NCBI GenBank assembly: GCA_011170285.1
Contig: DUEE01000009.1
Span: forward strand, 1-57,856
DNA length: 57,856 nucleotides
Source of the DNA: Dehalococcoidia bacterium
GTDB lineage: Bacteria > Chloroflexota > Dehalococcoidia > Dehalococcoidales > W498
Direction: 5' to 3'
In this document: positions 52,616 to 57,856 of the stretch, piece by piece
Layout of the letters: each line of letters begins with the position of its first letter
How positions within the stretch are numbered: position 1 is the first letter of the stretch
The notes under the pieces: generated by a model
The model's input: the letters and a program-made list of their open reading frames with translations, nothing else
Databases searched by the model: none
What the model was told of the DNA's origin: nothing
Translations under genes and position numbers: made by a program

Positions 52616-53145
52616 AGCTCTTCCTTCCCTACTTCGGCGTAGTGTATGACCTTTTTCTCACCCTTCTCATAGAACTCAATTTCTTTCATCTGAGTATAGC
52701 TCAAAACATTATTGAGACGCTTGAATTCACCTAGAGTAGACTCCGGTATGAGCCTGAGCGCTCCCGTTGGACATTTATTAACGCACTCAGGGTCTCCTCC
52801 GCACATATCACATATAATAGGCAGGTCACAATCTTCATGTACATATATTGCTCCGAAAGGGCATGCATCCACACATTTATAACACGAAATACAATTCTCC
52901 TTGTCTAGTTGCATGATACCGTTACTACGCCGCAAGGCATTAACGGGGCATACTTGCGCACATGTGGGCACCTTACATTGGCTGCATACAATCGGCATTC
53001 TCATGACCGGATGAGGGTATGTGGTCACAACTCTTATTGCCGACTTTTTCGGATTGTTCACTCCGAAATGTTTGATTGCACATACCAGTTCACATATCCT
53101 GCAACCAGAACACTGCTCCGGAATTACCACTATTTTTTTTGACAT
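52612..53145 (-). CDS. Ferredoxin subunit with four 4Fe-4S clusters, partner of AOR
   Basis: A 177-residue HycB-type iron-sulfur protein. Four Cys groups are seen: CSGCRICELVC, CSQCKVPTCAQVCP, CISCYKCVDACP and CDMCGGDPECVNKCP, together enough for four 4Fe-4S clusters. It should carry electrons to or from the aldehyde oxidoreductase, with which it overlaps by 4 bases. I choose ATG 53145 behind GGAGG; the longer frame upstream has no family similarity. The FAD subunit found in AorABC-type complexes is not adjacent. Confidence 0.92.
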   Translation of the reverse strand: MSKKIVVIPEQCSGCRICELVCAIKHFGVNNPKKSAIRVVTTYPHPVMRMPIVCSQCKVPTCAQVCPVNALRRSNGIMQLDKENCISCYKCVDACPFGAIYVHEDCDLPIICDMCGGDPECVNKCPTGALRLIPESTLGEFKRLNNVLSYTQMKEIEFYEKGEKKVIHYAEVGKEEL

Positions 53146-53228
53146 TAGATAATCCTCCAAAAGACGCGTGCAAATATTACCCAAGATAATAAGCAAAGAG
53201 ACAGTAGGACTTATAAATCGTAGTTGAG

Positions 53229-53603
53229 GTGACTCCTTTCAGTATGATGTATAAAAAACAAGTCACTCAGGGTTCAGGGAGTGGGACACCAATAAGCAGA
53301 ATACCTGGTAAGGCCGCCGTTGTCAATAGGAGCGAGGCTACGGACATATCGAAAGACTTGATGTGGTCAATGCATAATGTACAACTATCATCGCCCATCC
53401 GGAGAGATTTTGGATTAAGAACCACTATCTCGCTAGGTCTGGAAAACCTAATATGGAACCCCGCTAATTGCACATTCTGACGTTTTATTGGGTACTTAAC
53501 AAATGGGGCCTTTGTTATATCAGAGGAAGCAATTGCATCCTTTTCTCCCCCAGAGGTAGCGTTACTGTTTAAGAGAAAAACGATTGACAGTATTCTAAGC
53601 TAG
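53229..53603 (+). pseudogene. Possible decayed gene of unknown family
   Basis: One frame stays open from GTG 53229 to TAG 53601 except for a single TGA at 53478. Its pieces read KDLMWSMHNVQLSSPIRRDF, GLENLIWNPANC and after the TGA RFIGYLTNGAFVISEEAIAS with FSPPEVALLFKRK. The second piece looks protein-like. No family is recognised, and an overlapping minus-strand frame (53473-53267) is also open. The remainder to 53828 shows nothing definite. Confidence 0.3.
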
Positions 53604-53828
53604 TAGCAGGCCGCTTTCGGGAGCAGCTGGCAGAGGACACAATAGCAAAGGATTACCACGCTACAACATTGGATAGATATTATTTGGCAAATTGGATTTG
53701 GTGTATAATAGAAAATATCAAAATGTACTAGGTTAAAAATGTCAGCGTCCCCTGATTCGAGAACTTGAACGTGAGATACTGGGTGTGTTGGTACCTCGGC
53801 AGTCCTAGTGAAAATTTACAGAATGAAT

Positions 53829-54250
53829 TCAAGCACAGGGGGTTGTATCTATGAAATAGTTACTTCTTACATTAGGGATTGTCACGGAGGTTAGTAGCTT
53901 CACTTGCATGAAATTGTCAGATGTGTTCACAAAATGGCTTCCCTCTGCACTTACCTTTATCTTCATGGGAATTTCTCTTGCCATTTTTATATTTGCCCTG
54001 AAAATTGCTTCGATAGCCTTGATTGCAATCGGTGTTGTTGGTCTGAACATCAGTGACGTGATTCGCCAGTAGAATGGGAATGCATAAGGAAGCCCAAAGA
54101 TGATTATGACGGGGAAAATTTGCCTGATTACCAGAGCAAGTTCCGTTATTGGTAAAGCTACCTCACTAGGGGTAGCAAAAATGGTAGGAACCGTTGTCAT
54201 TGTTTGCCGTAACAGTGGCCAGGCATTGAAATCCCATTAAAAGCGGATAG
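53829..54250. other. Ambiguous stretch with frames on both strands
   Basis: A plus-strand frame from ATG 53908 to TAG 54070 encodes 54 residues with two hydrophobic segments (WLPSALTFIFMGISLAIFIF). A minus-strand frame of 123 codons (54200-53829) covers the same bases. Neither has a convincing ribosome binding site or family. I cannot decide which, if any, is real. Confidence 0.25.
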
Positions 54251-54251
54251 A

Positions 54252-54632
54252 TTATGCTTTACCCCTATGGGAAAGCCACCCCATTACTACTCCCCCAATA
54301 ATGCAAACTAGACCCGGTGATGAAAACAGGATGAACGAGAGCATCCCATACAGTGGCAGACTCGCCACCACGTCAAGCGCCAAACAGTAGAATGAAGAAA
54401 CATTCACTACCCCAACTATTATCGACGCTATCCATAAATAGCGTGGTTTGGAAACGAACCCTCCGATAAGTACCAGGGGGGCGCCCAGCATGCCTGGCAG
54501 CGTCGCAAAAATCGCTAAAAGTACCCATCCCTCTGAAACCATTGGTGGTGTAGTACAGACGAAAAACGCGAACGTTGAGGCCCCTGCCATAATCCCGATA
54601 CCCACCCAGGCAACGACTTTCCAAACTTTCAT
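54252..54632 (-). CDS. Small membrane protein, four helices, unknown function
   Basis: A 126-residue very hydrophobic protein: VVAWVGIGIMAGASTFAFFV, WVLLAIFATLPGMLGAPLVL, WIASIIVGVVNVSSFYCLAL and LSFILFSSPGLVCIIGGVVM form four membrane helices. The start ATG 54632 has a good AAGGAGG seven bases upstream, which supports it as real. No family recognised. It is divergent from the lipoprotein gene. Confidence 0.6.
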   Translation of the reverse strand: MKVWKVVAWVGIGIMAGASTFAFFVCTTPPMVSEGWVLLAIFATLPGMLGAPLVLIGGFVSKPRYLWIASIIVGVVNVSSFYCLALDVVASLPLYGMLSFILFSSPGLVCIIGGVVMGWLSHRGKA

Positions 54633-54790
54633 ATTTTACCTCCTTCAGTTTAGTTTCATAGTCTCCACTAACTCTTGCACTGCTTTGGCTGAGCTGGCTA
54701 GGGCTTGAAAATTATTGTACCACTTAGCATAACCAAATGGCATTCCTTTCGTTATAATATAACAGAGGCTTTGTGATTAGGAGGCAAAAG

Positions 54791-55813
54791 ATGCTTAAAT
54801 CGAAATTGTGTTTAGTATTGTCCATGTTAGGTATAATGGCTTTTCTAATTGGAGCATGTGCTAGTGAAGCACCTTCGGAAGTCAAAAATGCCGCTGATGC
54901 TCGAGACGCAGCTGTTACCAATTTACAGAAGCACGAGTCTCAGAACGCACCAAGTTCAGATATAGAGTGGCAAGAAGAGGATATTACTCCTCCAGGACTC
55001 GTAGGAGCAGTAACCAAAAAGTTTACCTCTGATGAGTGGACAATTAGAGTTTCCTATCCAGTAGTGCTTCCAGAGAATACCGTGTACCAGTTAGTGGTAT
55101 CCAGCATCAAGCTGGGTTGGCATTGGAAAGGCACTGTGGAATTTGATGGTAGTGTGACGGAGCTTACTGCCTTCAAGCAGATGTCCAAAGAGGAAAGCCA
55201 GAGAATTGCTGAAGAATTTGTAAAGAACAGTCCGACATTCATCTTTGATGGTATAGAAGATACCGTAAGACTTACAGAAACTCTAACGGCACGTTGTCCT
55301 TACTGCTGGGTATTTATTTTCGTATTTGACTGCAGTTCCGCTGGTTATGGGGATAGAACGGGACAGGCGACTACTCAAGTAATAACCCCCCATGAAGCTG
55401 TAGTTACAGTTGAGCAACTGGAGATAACATCTGCAGTGATGGATGAACAGTGGGATGTGATTAGCCAAGAAATGATTAGTGAAGGAGATGGAGAACCCGA
55501 AGGGGCCTTCACTGTTGCTGAGTTGCTGGAGAACCAAGTCTATGATACAGAAGTCACGATATGGGGTGAAGTGAGTCTGCTAGGCGAACTTTTCTGTCCC
55601 TGTTTTGAGCTATCTTCTGGCGGCGCGACAGTACAGGTATGGTATGACTTGATGGTTGAGAATGATGATACCGAGAGATCCTCAGTTAGTGTGGAAGGAT
55701 TCAGTAACAGTGATACGGTAATCATAACTGGTGAACTTAAGGGGGAAGGCGGTGTATACTACAACAAAGGCGATTTCTGGTCCAGTGTTGTTATCGTACT
55801 GTCACCATCATAG
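54791..55813 (+). CDS. Secreted lipoprotein, N-terminal part of a split META-domain protein
   Basis: A 340-residue lipoprotein. The signal helix KLCLVLSMLGIMAFLIGAC ends in a lipobox (IGAC, Cys 23), so it is lipid-anchored outside the cell membrane. The body is mostly beta strands: WTIRVSYPVVLPENTVYQLV and an OB-like region EVTIWGEVSLLGELFCPCFE with TVIITGELKGEG. The start ATG 54791 follows TAGGAGG. The stop TAG 55811 is followed in the same frame, without a gap, by a META domain, so the protein was probably about 460 residues before a nonsense change. It may still act as a shorter lipoprotein. Confidence 0.8.
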   Translation: MLKSKLCLVLSMLGIMAFLIGACASEAPSEVKNAADARDAAVTNLQKHESQNAPSSDIEWQEEDITPPGLVGAVTKKFTSDEWTIRVSYPVVLPENTVYQLVVSSIKLGWHWKGTVEFDGSVTELTAFKQMSKEESQRIAEEFVKNSPTFIFDGIEDTVRLTETLTARCPYCWVFIFVFDCSSAGYGDRTGQATTQVITPHEAVVTVEQLEITSAVMDEQWDVISQEMISEGDGEPEGAFTVAELLENQVYDTEVTIWGEVSLLGELFCPCFELSSGGATVQVWYDLMVENDDTERSSVSVEGFSNSDTVIITGELKGEGGVYYNKGDFWSSVVIVLSPS

Positions 55814-56170
55814 ATAGATGCTCTAGAGAATACCACATGGGTCTTGCAATCTTATGGGGAACAAAGCAACTTGCAAAGCGTGTTACAAGGAACTGAAATT
55901 ACTGCAGTTTTTGACGGCACAGAAGGTCAAGTGCATGGGTATGCTGGATGCAATAATTATTTTGGTAGTTACCATATCATTAACAACAAGCTTTCTATTC
56001 AGGAAATTGCTTATACAGAAATGTACCGTCTTGACCCTGAAGGGGTCATGGAACAGGAAGAACAATATTTGAAGGCACTTCAAGCTGCCGAGAGCTATGA
56101 AATCGAGGGAGGCAGACTTCGGATAACCTATGGTGCTGAAGTGTTGGTTTTCGGCACCGGCGATGAATAG
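55814..56170 (+). pseudogene. META (HslJ-like) domain cut off from its lipoprotein by TAG
   Basis: Directly after the TAG, the same frame reads IDALENTTWVLQSYGEQSNL, then FDGTEGQVHGYAGCNNYFGS and YLKALQAAESYEIEGGRLRI to TGA-type end at 56170. LENTTWVLQSYG and the GCNNYFGSY loop are META-domain hallmarks, a domain normally joined to a secreted lipoprotein. There is no ATG near its start and no ribosome binding site. As it stands the domain is probably made only by readthrough, if at all. Confidence 0.75.
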
Positions 56171-56398
56171 TCCATCGGCCGCCAACTTTCGAAAGAGCAC
56201 TTGCAGACCAGCACGCTATACGATTGGCATGTAGCTAACCACACTAATGAGGGATGTTACAAAGGCTTGTTTGTTACCTAATTGCACAATCTGGCTAAAT
56301 GTTCAGTCATGCCACAGGTTCGAATCTGACTTGGTAGCCCGCATTGGAAGCATTCCGGATTTGCAGCAGTTGCTAAATTCCTTTCAAATGAAGAGGAC

Positions 56399-56441
56399 TT
56401 GACAAATAGTACTATTAGTGCTAATATTGCTAATAGTACTA
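56399..56441 (+). promoter_or_regulatory. Consensus promoter inside a perfect inverted repeat (probable operator)
   Basis: TTGACA at 56399-56404 and TAATAT at 56422-56427 are 17 bases apart. A perfect 12-base inverted repeat, TAGTACTATTAG (56407-56418) and CTAATAGTACTA (56430-56441), with an 11-base centre, covers the spacer, the -10 and the start region. A dimeric repressor bound here would block RNA polymerase. The following gene, 19 bases on, may encode that repressor. Confidence 0.8.
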
Positions 56442-56459
56442 CAATTAATGGAGGTAGTA

Positions 56460-56924
56460 ATGATGAATCCAATAAGAATGCATCAAATTGATGTGGATGA
56501 AGAAGTGTACAACTTCTTAAAACAGCATGCTGAACCATTTAAAGACACACCGAATAGTGTGCTTCGGCGGTTTTTACCTTTGAAAAGCGGTACAGTGGAA
56601 ATCAAAGATAACAATGGGAGGAAATTCTTCCCCCAATTCTCAGAAAGCGTCCCTAATGCGTTGGCACAAATACTCGAAATGATAATTTTAGTGAAAAACC
56701 AAGGGCTAAGCAGAGTTGAAGCAACACATAAAGTAGCTGACTTTAGAGGGATTACCACTCAAGCTGTAATTGATAAGTACTGCAGACAACTAGGGAAAAG
56801 GGCATACGAGGTGGATGAACTTTTAATGACTTCAAACATGGATGAATTTAAAACACTACTTATTGAACGGTTTCCTTATCATAGCAAAGTGATAGAAAGC
56901 ACGTTTGACGAAATTAAAAGGTAG
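56460..56924 (+). CDS. Putative SeqA-N-like DNA-binding protein of unknown role
   Basis: A protein of about 154 residues. IDVDEEVYNFLKQHAEPFKD followed by TPNSVLRRFLPL resembles the ribbon-helix-helix N-terminus of SeqA-like proteins, a fold that binds DNA as a dimer. The rest is helical (NALAQILEMIILVKNQGLSR, FRGITTQAVIDKYCRQLGKR) and may be a second DNA-binding or phage-type module. It starts at ATG 56460 or 56463 behind GGAGG. Directly upstream lies a promoter embedded in a perfect palindrome, so autoregulation is likely. No exact family name can be given. Confidence 0.65.
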   Translation: MMNPIRMHQIDVDEEVYNFLKQHAEPFKDTPNSVLRRFLPLKSGTVEIKDNNGRKFFPQFSESVPNALAQILEMIILVKNQGLSRVEATHKVADFRGITTQAVIDKYCRQLGKRAYEVDELLMTSNMDEFKTLLIERFPYHSKVIESTFDEIKR

Positions 56925-56984
56925 ATATACTTTCTGAGATCGGCCTTTCGCGAAGGGTGTAAAAGGAGGCAAGCACTACACTAA

Positions 56985-57197
56985 ATGACTAAGTATGAGA
57001 AAGCAAAGTATCTTGCAAAGCTAAAGGCCAAAATTAAGCATGAATGCCACCAATGTGGTAGGTGCATTGAAGTGGGAGAGTTTTACTACAAAGAGAGAGT
57101 TGATATGAGACCACCACCATCTCTTATTCTAAGAGAGTTTTGTGAAAGGTGTGGCATCGGCCGACGCTCGAATCCAAGCCAACAGGAACACAAATAA
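56985..57197 (+). CDS. Small zinc-motif protein, unknown
   Basis: A 70-residue basic protein with two CxxC pairs, HECHQCGRCIEVGEFYYKER and FCERCGIGRR, likely one zinc site. Lysine-rich N-terminus. It starts at ATG 56985 behind AAAGGAGG at some distance. Such small zinc-binding proteins are common in phage and accessory DNA. The next frame overlaps its end by 49 bases if the GTG start given there is right. No function inferred. Confidence 0.55.
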   Translation: MTKYEKAKYLAKLKAKIKHECHQCGRCIEVGEFYYKERVDMRPPPSLILREFCERCGIGRRSNPSQQEHK

Positions 57198-57625
57198 GGT
57201 ACCAGAACAATGGGTGGAGTCTACCTACCAAATGTGTTAAATGCCGTGAGCTGTTTAGTCATAAGCCATTTAGCACTGTTAAAGAAGTTGATTTGATCGG
57301 GGGCACAGTATTTCGAACATATAACAGCCTCGGGCAATTGATTTCTGAATCTCGAGACAAAAGAAGCCTATTAGGTCAACAACAACGAGAGCACCGTAGT
57401 CGAACAGGTAAACTGACTGGCATCACAGAAAGAAGGACCGATCTACTAGGTTTTGAATACAGACAAACGACCGCACCGGATGGACATACGAAATCAATTT
57501 CTCAGGAACGGACTGATTTGCTTGGTCAGGAATACACCGAAAGTACAGGAGGTACTTCTCAAAAAAAACATCAAACCCACACGAAAAGAGACTGGACTGG
57601 GAAAAAGTACCGTGAGACTAGATAG
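57149..57625 (+). CDS. Repeat-containing protein with a CxxC, unknown function
   Basis: An open frame of 158 codons. After KCVKCRELF near residue 30 it holds about three and a half repeats of 25 or so residues: KRSLLGQQQREHRSRTGKLTG, then RRTDLLGFEYRQTTAPDGHT and RTDLLGQEYTESTGG, ending RDWTGKKYRET. The pattern R-T-D-L-L-G-x-E-Y with D-G-x-x-K/T resembles short beta repeats of unknown role in other bacterial proteins. The start is unclear: GTG 57149 lies inside the previous gene; a later start is possible. It has a very polar composition, so it is soluble. Confidence 0.5.
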   Translation: MWHRPTLESKPTGTQIRYQNNGWSLPTKCVKCRELFSHKPFSTVKEVDLIGGTVFRTYNSLGQLISESRDKRSLLGQQQREHRSRTGKLTGITERRTDLLGFEYRQTTAPDGHTKSISQERTDLLGQEYTESTGGTSQKKHQTHTKRDWTGKKYRETR

Positions 57626-57856
57626 TCACTGGCCTGTCCCTATACAATAACTTTTAAGTTAGTTTACCGGTAAGTCGCTTCCAGAGCACGCAGTTAATGG
57701 CCAAGCCTGTACAGTAAATCTATTGTTGCACAAATACTCATCCCTGAAAACGCTGACTTTGTCAAGTTCTACCAGGTTAACACCTATTCATCCCTTCGTA
57801 GCTTATCAAGCCACAATATGTCGTTCAGGCTGGGGCTGCCTAATCATTTTAACGGT

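Noticed and set aside
53146-53196. Longer start of the AOR ferredoxin subunit
   Set aside because: ATG 53145 has a proper GGAGG, and the extra residues are unlike the family.
56300-56345. GGTTCGAATC followed by a short stem, looking like a tRNA T-arm
   Set aside because: The stem around it does not pair over five bases and no anticodon or D arm lies upstream at the right distance, so it is not a tRNA gene.
1-57856. Recoding of TGA as an amino acid, suggested by many in-frame TGA codons
   Set aside because: TGA ends many intact genes here (pyrB, pyrC, carA, hicB), and the interrupted genes also have TAG, TAA or frameshifts, so decay is the simpler reading.

Overview
The window reads as one stretch of a free-living bacterial chromosome. 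The best fit is Chloroflexota, class Dehalococcoidia. That placement is an inference from the block order recG / DegV-type proteins / FakA / rpmB, the packed arg, pyr and thr biosynthetic operons, a tungsten-type aldehyde ferredoxin oxidoreductase, a META-domain lipoprotein and many short palindromic intergenic repeats. No rRNA, tRNA or CRISPR array was found.

Left part (1-39 kb) is mostly housekeeping. It opens with the 3' part of a large serine recombinase, then an Lrp-type regulator and a class I aminotransferase. On the minus strand follow trpS, argS, a damaged hicBA pair, a PIN-like protein and recG. Behind recG lie two FakB/DegV proteins and FakA, with rpmB divergent. Next is an arginine cluster argJ-argB-argD-argG-argH-rpe. 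On the plus strand is a pyrimidine operon pyrR-pyrB-pyrC-carA-carB-pyrK, headed by a consensus promoter and a PyrR-type attenuator, and followed by a YjbQ-family gene. On the minus strand follow folE, a flavin reductase-like gene, thrC, hom and a parvulin-type foldase. Two of these operons are split by A+T-rich cargo. A DUF559 endonuclease cassette and a membrane-anchored hypothetical lie between carA and carB. A methyltransferase with a RadC-like N-terminus and a putative restriction enzyme lie between hom and thrC.

Middle part (39-42 kb) is a graveyard. It holds a hicB with a broken hicA, a second intact hicBA pair, two truncated copies of the same flippase 5' end, and an IS1380-like transposase with four internal stops and a frameshift. 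From 42 to 47 kb is a surface-glycan cluster: methyltransferase, heptose-7-phosphate kinase (hddA), sedoheptulose-7-phosphate isomerase (gmhA), a DPM1-like glycosyltransferase and a DUF2079 membrane protein.

Right part (47-57.9 kb) mixes intact and decaying genes: a moxR remnant overlapping a DUF58 gene with an in-frame TGA, a membrane-bound hydrolase-like gene, an IS3 remnant, a DUF4870 remnant, an aldehyde ferredoxin oxidoreductase with its four-cluster ferredoxin subunit, and a lipoprotein separated from its META domain by one in-frame TAG. A small gene follows whose consensus promoter is buried in a perfect inverted repeat. Last come two small zinc-motif proteins, one with internal repeats.

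The most interesting items are the DUF559 gene that exactly fills the gap between two near-identical palindromic repeats, the RadC-like/methyltransferase fusion, the PyrB carrying only the zinc half of PyrI, the pyrR leader whose terminator also holds the ribosome binding site, and the palindrome-embedded promoter at 56.4 kb.
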